In this document: positions 34,719 through 42,957 of the stretch, in pieces
Numbering within the stretch: the stretch's first letter is position 1
Layout: every line of letters starts with the position of its first letter
NCBI RefSeq assembly: GCF_026626745.1
Contig: NZ_JAPNJW010000001.1
Location: 3,580,001 to 3,644,000, forward strand
Source of the DNA: Nannocystis sp. RBIL2
GTDB taxonomy: Bacteria; Myxococcota_A; Polyangia; Nannocystales; Nannocystaceae
Direction of reading: 5' to 3'
DNA length: 64,000 bases
Notes under the pieces: model-generated
What the model saw: only the letters and a program-made list of their open reading frames with translations
What the model was told of the DNA's origin: nothing
Database searches by the model: none
Translations under genes and position numbers: made by a program

Positions 34719-37700
34719 GCGAGCGCCTGCAAGCGCGCCGCGAGGGCCTGAAGCGCCTCCGGGTGGGCGGCCAGCAGCTGCGCCAGCGGCGTGTCGGCGA
34801 CGCTCGCCTCCGCGACCTCGAGCGACTCACTCGCCACCGCCTCGGCCTCGCTCGTCGCCGCGCTCGCCTCGCCGGCCGGCGCCAGCGCGGCCCATGTCGT
34901 CGGCACCCCGAGCAGCCCCGCGAGCGCGTCGAGCGTGGCCGGCTCGGCGCGCAGCAGCGTCGCCACCGCCAGCTCGGCCGGAGAGCGCTCGACGGCCGGC
35001 GCCGCGACGGTCGCCTTCGCGGTCGGCTTCGCCTCGCTCCTGGCCTTCGGGGCAGGTGGAGGCGCCACCGGTACGCTGCGGTCCCACGAAAATTCCCACG
35101 CCGGCAACTTGGCCAGGTCGCGCGGGAACGCCAGGCCCGCCTCCTTGACCAGCGTCTGCATCACCCCCGGCCCGAGCGGGCGCAGCGTCACCACCAGCTT
35201 GGGCAGCCACGGCACCAGCACCTCGTCGGGCAGGGCCGCGAACGCGCGGCTGAGGAACTCGACCGCGAGCCGGGAGATCCGCGGGGTGAACTCGAGCGCG
35301 AGCAGGAAGCCCGCCATGTACTCGGGGAAGGCCGGCAGCAGCATCGAGCTGCTCAGCAGGTGCTGGAAGTCGGCGCGGATCTCGTCCTCGCTGCGCTGGC
35401 CGAGGATCCACTGCGCCGCCCAGCGCAGCGCGATCTTCGGCGGGTCCTCGGGCTCCGCCTGCGCCACCGCGATCAGCAGCTGGCTGCGCTCGCAGCCCAT
35501 CGAGAACGCCAGCGCCTCCTGCGTGAAGATGAACGCCAGCATCGCCGCCAGCTGACGCGGCGCAGTGCCGCGATCGGTGAACGCAGTCGGCAGCAGCGTC
35601 GCGTAGTGGCGATAGCCGGTGGACACGAAGTCCTTGATCCAATCCGGCATTCCCAGAGTGCGGTAGTAGTGGACCAGGCCGCGCACGCGCTGGAAGATCT
35701 CCGGCGCGTCGTTGCCACCGAGCTCCGCACGCAGCAGCTCCGTCGCGCGCAGCCCCAGCTCGCGCGTCAGTCGCCCGCTGCGCAGGTACAGCACGCTGTC
35801 CTCGGCTGCCTCGAGCGCCTTCGCGGCCCGCGACGTCGCCTCGAACGCCTTGGCCTTGAGCCGCTTCTCGAGCACCTGCTCGATCGTCAGCCCCTCGTAG
35901 CCGAGCTGGATCAGCGAGCCCTGGTGCTTGCCGATCTCGATGTCCCACGACTCCTGCTTCGGCTTGTGACCGAGAGTGCGCTCGCCCATGATCGGCCGCA
36001 CGCCCGCGCCGAGGTAGCGCAGCCGCCACAGCAAGTCGGACGCCGGGAGTAACTCCGGTCGACCCTGGATGTCGAGCAAGGCACGCTCGATGCGGCTCGA
36101 CTTGAGGTTGATGCCGAGCACCGCCAGGCGGTCGTAGACGTCCTGCGCCAGGGGCGGCAGTGATTCGTAGCCGACGCGGCCGAGGCGATCGCCGCCGAGC
36201 AAGATTTGGCACAGCCGCCGCACGTCGCGGCGGCCGGGCACGCGATCCTTCTCGAGGCACGTCACCGCGGCGTCCTGGAAGTCGTACGGCGACGGGTGCG
36301 GCCGGTCGCGCAGCCGCGCCAGCAGCGTCGAGGTGTGAAGGATCGCAATCGTGTCGGCCGTCGACGCGTTGTAGCCGTGCTTGCGCGCCAGGCGGACGAT
36401 CTCGATGCACCAGCGCATCAGCTGCTCGTCGTCGGCGGTGACGAAGGTCGGCGGGCGGGTCAAGAACTCGCGCAGCCCCGCCCCGCTCACCGCCGGCGGA
36501 ACTTCCACCGGCGCCGCCGGAGCGCTCGCAGCCGGAGCGGCCTTCTTGCGCACCGTCGGCTTGCCCTCGCCCTCCGCCTTCTTCTCGGCCTCGATTTTGA
36601 AAGGCTTGAGCTCGAGCGCCTGCAGCCCCTTGTCCCACATCGACTGCGCGATCGAGATCTCGCCGGCCGGCAGCGTGAACTGGCGCTCGATCGCCGCGTA
36701 GCTCGATGGCACCACGCCGTAGAACCACTGCGTCGGCGTCTTCGCCGGCACCGTCCAGGTCGCGCCTTTCGAGCCGAACTCGGCGATCGGCGAGACCGCG
36801 TGGATCGCCCCGCACACGTACATCGCCTCGCGCGGGTCGATCTTGTGCGCCTTCATGTGCTCGCGGATCCGCGTCCACATGTAGCGCTCGCGCTCGCAGT
36901 CGGCGACGCGGTCTTTCTCCGTGATCCCGATCCGTCGCAGCAGCGAGCCGATCAGGAAGAACACCTGGCGATACGTCCCGTAGTCGCAGGCCAGCGTCGG
37001 CCCCTCGACGTACTGCGTCCACCACTCGCTGTAGTGCCGCACCTTGGCGTTGCGCAGCAGCACGTCGAGGAAGTCGCCGAAGGTCGGCTGCATGTCGCCG
37101 ATCTGCAGGCCCACCGCGCCGCCGTGCAGGTTGCCGGTGTTGCCCGTCGACGCGCCCTCGCCTTCGCCCTCGCCGGCCGTCTCGGCCGGCTCCGTTTCCT
37201 CGCCGCCGTCGTCGGCCTCGCCGCTGTCCTCGCCCGGCGGCGGGCCGCCCTTCGGCATCCACTGGAACACGTGGTCGACCGAGCGATCGACGAACACCAG
37301 CTTCGTGCCCGGGTTCTGCAGGCAGTACGCGATCGCCTGGTACTCCGCCGAGAACTCCGTCAATGGCAGCACCACGTTGAGCGGCGTCCAGTCGGCCGGG
37401 AACGCCGGCGCCTCGGGGGCGAACGCCTGCAGCGCGACCGGGAAGCGGCAGTGGTGCAGGCCGGCGAGCGAGGCGTTGAGGTCCTCGCAGCCCTCCATGT
37501 AGATCACCTTCGGCGCGCGCGCTCGCAGCCGGCGCAGCATGTGCAGCGCCGACGCCGGCGAGTGGTGCTTGACCGGGAACACCTCGACCGGCTCCGCGGT
37601 GGCGCGCTGGACGTCCTCGAGCATCGCGCGCAGCAGCGCCCCGAGGTGGGCCGAGTCGCCGGCGAACGCCGCCGCCGCCGCTTCGAGCTGGGTGCGCAGG

Positions 37701-37747
37701 GCCTGCAGCGCCGGGTCGAGGAGGGCTGGGTCGAGGATCGAGTTCAC
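34715..37747 (-). CDS. DUF5682-like protein, last core gene of the SWIM/vWA/MoxR operon
   Basis: About 1010 residues from a GTG at 37747, 11 bp behind the MoxR stop. The N-terminal domain shows VEVFPVKHHSPASALHMLRRL and PKVIYMEGCEDLNASL, the 'HHxPxS...EGP/C' pattern I associate with DUF5682 (possibly in the EreA/TraB/ChaN-like hydrolase clan). An acidic linker (about 160-200) and a Lys/Ala linker (about 390-420) separate helical blocks. The C-terminal half is helical, ending in Ala/Pro repeats. Probably the effector or substrate handler of the operon (inference). No membrane spans. Confidence 0.82.
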   Translation of the reverse strand: MNSILDPALLDPALQALRTQLEAAAAAFAGDSAHLGALLRAMLEDVQRATAEPVEVFPVKHHSPASALHMLRRLRARAPKVIYMEGCEDLNASLAGLHHCRFPVALQAFAPEAPAFPADWTPLNVVLPLTEFSAEYQAIAYCLQNPGTKLVFVDRSVDHVFQWMPKGGPPPGEDSGEADDGGEETEPAETAGEGEGEGASTGNTGNLHGGAVGLQIGDMQPTFGDFLDVLLRNAKVRHYSEWWTQYVEGPTLACDYGTYRQVFFLIGSLLRRIGITEKDRVADCERERYMWTRIREHMKAHKIDPREAMYVCGAIHAVSPIAEFGSKGATWTVPAKTPTQWFYGVVPSSYAAIERQFTLPAGEISIAQSMWDKGLQALELKPFKIEAEKKAEGEGKPTVRKKAAPAASAPAAPVEVPPAVSGAGLREFLTRPPTFVTADDEQLMRWCIEIVRLARKHGYNASTADTIAILHTSTLLARLRDRPHPSPYDFQDAAVTCLEKDRVPGRRDVRRLCQILLGGDRLGRVGYESLPPLAQDVYDRLAVLGINLKSSRIERALLDIQGRPELLPASDLLWRLRYLGAGVRPIMGERTLGHKPKQESWDIEIGKHQGSLIQLGYEGLTIEQVLEKRLKAKAFEATSRAAKALEAAEDSVLYLRSGRLTRELGLRATELLRAELGGNDAPEIFQRVRGLVHYYRTLGMPDWIKDFVSTGYRHYATLLPTAFTDRGTAPRQLAAMLAFIFTQEALAFSMGCERSQLLIAVAQAEPEDPPKIALRWAAQWILGQRSEDEIRADFQHLLSSSMLLPAFPEYMAGFLLALEFTPRISRLAVEFLSRAFAALPDEVLVPWLPKLVVTLRPLGPGVMQTLVKEAGLAFPRDLAKLPAWEFSWDRSVPVAPPPAPKARSEAKPTAKATVAAPAVERSPAELAVATLLRAEPATLDALAGLLGVPTTWAALAPAGEASAATSEAEAVASESLEVAEASVADTPLAQLLAAHPEALQALAARLQALA

Positions 37748-37758
37748 CTGGGCACCGC

Positions 37759-38991
37759 CTACTTGAACGACGACAGCGCCTGCTTGCCGCCGGCGACGAA
37801 CGCCTGCCACTCGGGCGACTTCTCGCCCTTCGCGGGCGCCGCGACGGCCGCCTCCTCGCCCTTCTTGCGCTTCTTGACCCCGTCGGTCTCGGCCGCGGGC
37901 GCGTGCCAGAACTTGTTGAGGATCGACACGTCCTCGGGCACGCGGCGGACCAGCGTGCCGACCAGCGAGCGCGCCAGAGTGCCCGGCTGCAGCGCCTTGT
38001 CGCCGAAGAAGTTGCTGTGGAGCAGCGCGTCCTCGAGCACGCCGATCTGCTCGGCGGTCGACAGCGACGACTCGAGCCGCTGGTCCTCCGACGTCGTGTT
38101 CGCGGTCGCCTCGCGCAGGTCGGCGAACGTCTGCAGCAGGATGTCGAGCATCGTCGGCGGCACGTCGACGTCGATCGTGTGGCGCGCCATCAGCTCGCGC
38201 GTCCGGAACAGCACGATCTCCTTCTCCGACTTCTTGTTGGTGACGATCGGGATCGTCACGAAGTTGAAGCGCCGCTTGAGCGCCGTCGACAGCTCGTTGA
38301 CCCCGCGGTCGCGGCTGTTGGCGGTGGCGATCATGTTGAAGCCCGGCTTGGCGTAGACCACGCCCTCGTCGCCGCGCAGCTCGGGGATGGTGATGTACTT
38401 CTCCGACAGGATCGAGATCAGCGCGTCCTGCACGTCGGAGCCGCAGCGGGTCAGCTCCTCGAACCGGCCCGTCTCGCCGCGCTGCATCGCGGTCATGATC
38501 GGCGACGGGATCATCGACTCGCGCGACTGCCCGCTGGCGATCACCATCGCCACGTTCCACGAGTACTTGATGTGGTCCTCGGTGGTGCCCGCGGTGCCCT
38601 GGACCACGTGCGTCGAGTTGCCCGAGGTCGCCGCCGCCAGCAGCTCCGCCAGCCAGCTCTTGCCGGTGCCCGGGTCGCCGATGAGGAGCAGGCCGCGGTC
38701 CGACGCCAGCGTCACGATCGCCCGCTCGACCAGCGACGCGTCGCCGAAGAACTTCTGCGCGATCGGTCGGTCGAAGCTGTCCCCGGGGCCAGCCCCGAGG
38801 ATGAACGTGCGGATCATCCGCGGCGACAGGCGCCACAAGAACGGCCGCGGGTCCTTGTCGACGCCGGCCAGGTACGCCAGCTCGGCCGCGTACTTCTCCT
38901 CGGCCGGCATGCGCAGCTTGGTCTCGCTGGTCGCCGGCGCGGGCGCAGGCACGGAATCAGTCGTAGCGGGGGTCGCGATCTTCTTGGCCAT
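37759..38991 (-). CDS. MoxR-type AAA+ ATPase
   Basis: 410 residues from ATG 38991, 5 bp after the vWA stop. Walker A GDPGTGKS (105-112); a MoxR-specific segment GRFEELTRCGSDVQDALISI (Walker B region); sensor 1 MIATANSRDRG; arginine-finger loop ALKRRFNF. MoxR ATPases remodel or load metal/cofactor onto protein complexes, commonly with a vWA partner encoded beside them, as here. The C-terminus is a Lys/Ala tail after DVSILNKFW. Likely the motor of the system. Confidence 0.93.
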   Translation of the reverse strand: MAKKIATPATTDSVPAPAPATSETKLRMPAEEKYAAELAYLAGVDKDPRPFLWRLSPRMIRTFILGAGPGDSFDRPIAQKFFGDASLVERAIVTLASDRGLLLIGDPGTGKSWLAELLAAATSGNSTHVVQGTAGTTEDHIKYSWNVAMVIASGQSRESMIPSPIMTAMQRGETGRFEELTRCGSDVQDALISILSEKYITIPELRGDEGVVYAKPGFNMIATANSRDRGVNELSTALKRRFNFVTIPIVTNKKSEKEIVLFRTRELMARHTIDVDVPPTMLDILLQTFADLREATANTTSEDQRLESSLSTAEQIGVLEDALLHSNFFGDKALQPGTLARSLVGTLVRRVPEDVSILNKFWHAPAAETDGVKKRKKGEEAAVAAPAKGEKSPEWQAFVAGGKQALSSFK

Positions 38992-38996
38992 GGCGA

Positions 38997-40406
38997 TTAC
39001 ATCACCTTTTTGATCTGCTCGATCAGCTTCTTGGGGCTGCCGCTGAGGATCGGCGCGCCGATCTCCTTGAACTTCGCCGCGTACTCCGGGTTGACCGCGA
39101 AGTACCCGGTCGTGTGCAGCGACCCGACCGGGATGAGGTGGCAGCCCGACTCCTTCCACTGGCGCAGCACCGAGAAGAAGTCGCTCCAGTCATAGAAATC
39201 GGAGATCACGACCACCGCGGTGTTCTGCGGCGAGTCGATGCACGGCGCCGCCAGGTCGAGCGCCAGCCGCATGTCGTTGCCGCCGCCGAGCTTGGTGCGC
39301 AGCAGGGTCTCGACCGGGTCGTGCACGTACGGCGTCAGGTCGATGACGCGGGTGTCGAACGCGAACAGGTGGACGATCACCTTCGGCAGCGCGGCGAAGA
39401 TCGACGCCAGGATCGTCGTCTGCACCATCGCCGACGTCATCGAGCCCGACTGGTCGACGATGATGATGAGCTTGGTCGGCAGGCTCTTCTTGCCGGTGCG
39501 GCGGTAGAACAGGCGGTCGACGTACAGCCGGCGCTCGTTCGGGTCCCAGTTGGTCAGGTTCTTCCAGATCGTCCGCTTCATGTCGAGGTTGCGGAAGATC
39601 CGCCGCGGCGGCACCCGGTTGTCGTGCACCCGCGACGTCACCTGGCGCATCTGCAGCTTCAGCACCTTCGACAATTCGTCGACGTAGCGGGCGATCAGCT
39701 TCTTGGCGTTCTGCAGCGCCGGCCCGCTGAGGTTGCCCTTGTCCCACAGGATCTGCTCGAGCAGCGCCATCGACGGCGTCAGCCGCTCGCTCAGCACCGG
39801 GTCCTTCAGGACCTCGCGCAGATCCATGCGGTGGATCATGTCGGCCTCGAGCGTCGCCAGGCCGGCCTTGAGCTCGTCGTCGCCGATCGGCGGCCGCGTC
39901 GCCTCGCCGCCCCCGCCCGACGGCGGCCCCGAGCTCTGCGCATTGCCGCTCTGCCGCAACGACCCCGGCGGCAGCCCCAGCGCGCCCTCGAGCCACTCGA
40001 CGTCGCGGGCCCACGCGCCGTACTGCTGCGCGGTCACCGAGCCCTGCGTGTTGGGCCCGAACGCGTTGAGCAGCAGTTTTGACACGACCAGCGCCCGCTG
40101 CACCGTGCTCTTCAGATCGGTCGGGCTCTCCGACGGCTGCGGCGCCTCACCGTCCAGCGCCGGCGGCTCGAACCCGGGCAAGGGCCGCGAGAACTCGGGC
40201 TTCAGCTTGGGGAAGCGGTGCACGAGCACGTCGACGGTCACCTTCGGGTCGAGCAGCTCGACCGGCAGGTCGGTCGTGTTCGCCAGCTCGCGCGCCAGCG
40301 ACTCGAGGTTCGGCGCCGCGTCGCCCTGCTCGAACAGGGCCGACATCAACCGCCAGTAGAGCCCCTGACGGGCCCGCTGCATCAGCTCGGGATCGGCAGC
40401 GCTCAT
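38997..40406 (-). CDS. vWA-domain (MIDAS) protein, partner of MoxR
   Basis: 469 residues from ATG 40406, 2 bp after the previous stop. The N-terminal helical half carries a Gly/Ser/Pro break (about 150-170). The vWA domain begins near residue 312: IIIVDQSGSM gives the DxSxS metal site (318-322), GGGNDMRLAL supplies the MIDAS Thr position as Asn/Asp, and VVVISDFYDW the late Asp. The third MIDAS residue is therefore unusual. It should grip client proteins for the MoxR ATPase in the cytoplasm. Confidence 0.92.
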   Translation of the reverse strand: MSAADPELMQRARQGLYWRLMSALFEQGDAAPNLESLARELANTTDLPVELLDPKVTVDVLVHRFPKLKPEFSRPLPGFEPPALDGEAPQPSESPTDLKSTVQRALVVSKLLLNAFGPNTQGSVTAQQYGAWARDVEWLEGALGLPPGSLRQSGNAQSSGPPSGGGGEATRPPIGDDELKAGLATLEADMIHRMDLREVLKDPVLSERLTPSMALLEQILWDKGNLSGPALQNAKKLIARYVDELSKVLKLQMRQVTSRVHDNRVPPRRIFRNLDMKRTIWKNLTNWDPNERRLYVDRLFYRRTGKKSLPTKLIIIVDQSGSMTSAMVQTTILASIFAALPKVIVHLFAFDTRVIDLTPYVHDPVETLLRTKLGGGNDMRLALDLAAPCIDSPQNTAVVVISDFYDWSDFFSVLRQWKESGCHLIPVGSLHTTGYFAVNPEYAAKFKEIGAPILSGSPKKLIEQIKKVM

Positions 40407-40408
40407 GG

Positions 40409-41797
40409 TCAGCTCTTCTTGCGCAGCAGCTTGCCGGCGCGCTCCTTGAGGGTCGCGAGGTTGCCGCCCTTGGCCTTGCCGCGGCCCGCCTGCAGGCCGG
40501 TGCCGACCATCCGCGGCACCGGCTTGCCCTTGTCGATCATCACCGGCTGCAGCGACCAGCGCCCGCCGTCGAACCGCAACAGCGCCACCAGGCCCTTGCT
40601 GCCCGCGATATCCGCAGCTACCAGGTCGTCGCTGCTCGGCCAGCGCTCGAACGCCACCGGGAACGGCTGCCCGCCGAGAGACAGCTCGCGCGCCTCCTTG
40701 CCGACCGCCGCGTAACCATCGCCCGGCAGCCACACCAGCTCCTCGACGACGGCAGGGTGGCGATCCTCGGGCCGCGCGCTCGGCCGCAGCGCTGTCGGCG
40801 AGGTCAGCACCGCGGCTGCCTCTTCGGCCAGCTTCAACTTGGCCGGCAGCACCTCCGCGCGCGCCTCTTGCCACACGAGGTCGCCCGTCGCGTGCAACAA
40901 CATGCCGGAGATCTTCAATCCCTGCCCGCCGGCGATCGCCTCGAGCAGCTTGCCGCCGACCTCGTTGAGCAGCCCCGCCAGATCGTCGCCCTGCAGCACG
41001 TCGACCTTGAACGCCGACACGCTGGTACGCACCACCCGCGCCGGCTTGCCCGCCTCGTGCAGCGCGCCGAAGGCCACCAGAGAGACCACGTGGTCGTGCT
41101 GCCGCAGGTCGGTGGCGAACACCCGCAGCTCGCCCTTGACCTCGCGCGTGGCCGCCGGCGCCGGCGGGGCCAGCGACAGCACCATCGAGCGCGTCCACAG
41201 ATCGACCCACCGCAGCCGCGGCACCTCGGGCTTGCCGTGCGCGGGAAACACGGTGAGCAGCTCGTCGAGGAAGCCGCTGAGCAGCGCCGCGTGCCGCACC
41301 AGCGCCGGCTCGGCCATGATCGCGTCGAGCGTGGCCTGGAACGGCAGCAGCGCCCCGACCTCGAGGTTGGCGAAGCCGGCGATCGCCAGCTCCATCAACC
41401 ACTGCCGCACGCTCTCGAGCAGCACCGCCGCCCGCGGCGGCGCGGCCTGCCCCGGCGTGTTCGCCAGCGCCTCGAGCTCGGCCCGCGGCCGTCCCAGCGC
41501 CGCGCTCGCCTGGGCCACCAGGGCGTCGTGCATCGCCCCGTGCGCGGCCGCCCGCGCCCCCGCGATCACTGCGAAGTGACGGTCGACGAACTCGGAGCGC
41601 CCGAGCCCGGCGATCGCCGCGTCGAGCGGTTCGGCCAGCGGCGTGCCGGCGAAGCTCGCCGCCAGCGACGCCAGGGTCTGCAGGTTGGCGCTCGACAGCC
41701 GCCCGAACCCGGACTCGAACACCTCGTCGAGGTGCCCGATCAGCTCGGCGGTCTGCACGACCGGCTCGGGGACACTCTTCAGATCCGTCAAAGGCAT
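40409..41797 (-). CDS. Unknown protein encoded within the SWIM/vWA/MoxR operon
   Basis: 462 residues from ATG 41797, which shares its A with the SWIM stop (TGATG). Mostly helical and Ala/Leu-rich in the first half (SLAASFAGTPLAEPLDAAIAG, split at P/L). A beta-rich middle includes LRRLRW...SLAPPAPAATREVKGELRVFATDLRQH (split at K/G), and the C-terminus is basic (GKAKGGNLATLKERAGKLLRKKS). I do not recognise a named domain. Fixed position between SWIM and vWA genes suggests a structural subunit of the same complex. Confidence 0.8.
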   Translation of the reverse strand: MPLTDLKSVPEPVVQTAELIGHLDEVFESGFGRLSSANLQTLASLAASFAGTPLAEPLDAAIAGLGRSEFVDRHFAVIAGARAAAHGAMHDALVAQASAALGRPRAELEALANTPGQAAPPRAAVLLESVRQWLMELAIAGFANLEVGALLPFQATLDAIMAEPALVRHAALLSGFLDELLTVFPAHGKPEVPRLRWVDLWTRSMVLSLAPPAPAATREVKGELRVFATDLRQHDHVVSLVAFGALHEAGKPARVVRTSVSAFKVDVLQGDDLAGLLNEVGGKLLEAIAGGQGLKISGMLLHATGDLVWQEARAEVLPAKLKLAEEAAAVLTSPTALRPSARPEDRHPAVVEELVWLPGDGYAAVGKEARELSLGGQPFPVAFERWPSSDDLVAADIAGSKGLVALLRFDGGRWSLQPVMIDKGKPVPRMVGTGLQAGRGKAKGGNLATLKERAGKLLRKKS

Positions 41798-42318
41798 CAG
41801 CGCACGAACCAGGCCATGTCGGGCAGCGGCACGCCGGTCGGCGCCACGCTGACGTATTGCAGATAGGTGAGGAAGCGGCTGAACACCATGCCCGCCTCGA
41901 CCTTGTGCGGCCCGCCCTTGATGAAGCGGACCAACTCGGCGCCGGTCTTCACCTTGTCGGGCTCGGCCTGCTGCAGCCCGAGGTACGCGATCACCCGCGC
42001 CGGCCCGTACTGCAGCACGCCCTCGTTGATCAGCTCGATCAAGTGCTTGCACGGCGAGCCGCGCAGGCCGCCGCAGGGGCGGTTGTTGTTCGTACTACAA
42101 TAGAAGTTGCCCGTGCCCGCCTCGAAGTACGAGACGTACACCCGCTCCTCGTCCGAGCCGCTCGAGACGACGCCCTGCAGGCGGCCGGCGTACAGCTCGA
42201 CGAACGGGACCTTTTGCACTTTACGCGCACGCGGCAGCACGCGCGGGCGAATCACTGAGCGGGGGGACGCAGCAGACACGCGAGCCGGACCATACAACGA
42301 TCGCCAAGGGCGCCGCAA
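41797..42318 (-). CDS. SWIM zinc-finger protein, first gene of the operon
   Basis: Up to 173 residues (a GTG at about 42255 may be the real start, since the first about 20 residues are Arg/Ser-rich). The zinc site is NFYCSTNNNRPCGGLRGSPCKHLIELI (split at C/G): Cys74, Cys82, Cys90 and His92, the SWIM CxCx(n)CxH type with a longer first spacing. SWIM modules bind DNA or protein. It heads the five-gene operon, with the next ATG overlapping its stop. It would be the recognition subunit (inference). Confidence 0.88.
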   Translation of the reverse strand: MRRPWRSLYGPARVSAASPRSVIRPRVLPRARKVQKVPFVELYAGRLQGVVSSGSDEERVYVSYFEAGTGNFYCSTNNNRPCGGLRGSPCKHLIELINEGVLQYGPARVIAYLGLQQAEPDKVKTGAELVRFIKGGPHKVEAGMVFSRFLTYLQYVSVAPTGVPLPDMAWFVR

Positions 42319-42648
42319 CGCCGACGATCGCCCGTGCGCTGCGACGGATCAACCACACCGTCACGCACCGTCACGATGAAGCCGCGCCCCGACTCACGTC
42401 CGCGCTCATCCCATCGCGCCAGGCCGCGCAGACCTCCACCGCCGCGCCCCCCCTCACCTGGCCAAAAGTTCATGCTGACCAAATAGGCGGAGCTCCAGAG
42501 TGTAGCCTACCCTGGAGCCCCTGGGGTCCGCGGACCTGGGTGCCATCGGCACTTGCGTCCGCGGGGTCGGAATTCGAGGCTCACGGCCTTTTCCAGCCCT
42601 TAGATCTGAAGACCCGCGTCTTGACGTTGGACCACCGGCACATACGAT

Positions 42649-42680
42649 TGGCGTGCCAGGCCGGAATCTAACCGGCATCT
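42649..42680 (-). tRNA. tRNA 3' fragment with encoded CCA
   Basis: On the minus strand GCCGG-TTAGATT-CCGGC is a perfect T-arm-type stem-loop, followed by CTGGCAC, G and CCA. This is the 3' end of a tRNA-like gene, but no matching 5' acceptor (GTGCCAG) precedes it within 80 bp. Probably a relic. Confidence 0.5.
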
Positions 42681-42790
42681 CGGATCGGGGTGTGGCTGGG
42701 CGTCGAGAGAGCTCCGTCCGACCTGTCTTGAGTTTGGGAGAGAAGATGAGCTTGAAGCCCTGCGAACCGCCCTCACCGCCAGGTGAAGGT

Positions 42791-42815
42791 GCGTCTACCG
42801 TTTCGCCACCCCGAC
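42791..42815 (-). tRNA. tRNA-Leu 5'-half-like fragment
   Basis: Minus strand GTCGGGGTGGCGAAACGG then TAGACGC is the acceptor plus D-arm of a leucine tRNA (compare GTCGGGGTGGCGGAATTGG in typical tRNA-Leu). What follows does not complete the tRNA. It lies 10 nt behind the matching 3' half, i.e. in permuted order. Confidence 0.6.
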
Positions 42816-42825
42816 GCGCGTGCGA

Positions 42826-42887
42826 TGTCGGGGGAAGGACTCGAACCTTCATGGCTCGCGTGGTTGGCTGCTGAGATTGAACTCCAG
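42826..42887 (-). tRNA. tRNA-Leu(CAA)-like 3' half
   Basis: Minus strand: anticodon-arm-like GCTGG...TTCAATC...TCAGC (anticodon CAA if TTCAATC is the loop, but two extra loop bases), a long variable-arm segment, the perfect T-arm GAAGG-TTCGAGT-CCTTC and acceptor CCCCGAC-A. The acceptor strand is exactly complementary to the GTCGGGG that comes 10 nt later. Either a permuted or a decayed gene. Confidence 0.6.
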
Positions 42888-42957
42888 CTTGAGCTTGTCT
42901 CCCTGTCGGGAATTCATGGCCTCCTTCGCGGCTGCGAGGTCGTGCGGGCGCCTGGCC

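Larger units (their letters stand above)
42319..42957. other. Intergenic region with tRNA-derived fragments
   Basis: No protein gene here; the one open frame on the minus strand begins MKVRVLPPT, a tell-tale translation of tRNA sequence. Beyond the fragments listed separately, GACCCGCGTCTTGAC near 42610-42625 (complement of a D-arm-like GTCCAACGTCAAGAC) and an AGCTCCAGAGTG/CACCCTGGAGC-like hairpin near 42490-42517 suggest further decayed tRNA pieces. A promoter for the SWIM operon should lie near 42320-42480. Confidence 0.5.

Noticed and set aside
42454..42852. A 132-codon minus-strand open frame
   Set aside because: Its start (MKVRVLPPT) and interior (EMPVRFRPG) are translations of tRNA T-arm sequence; not a protein gene.
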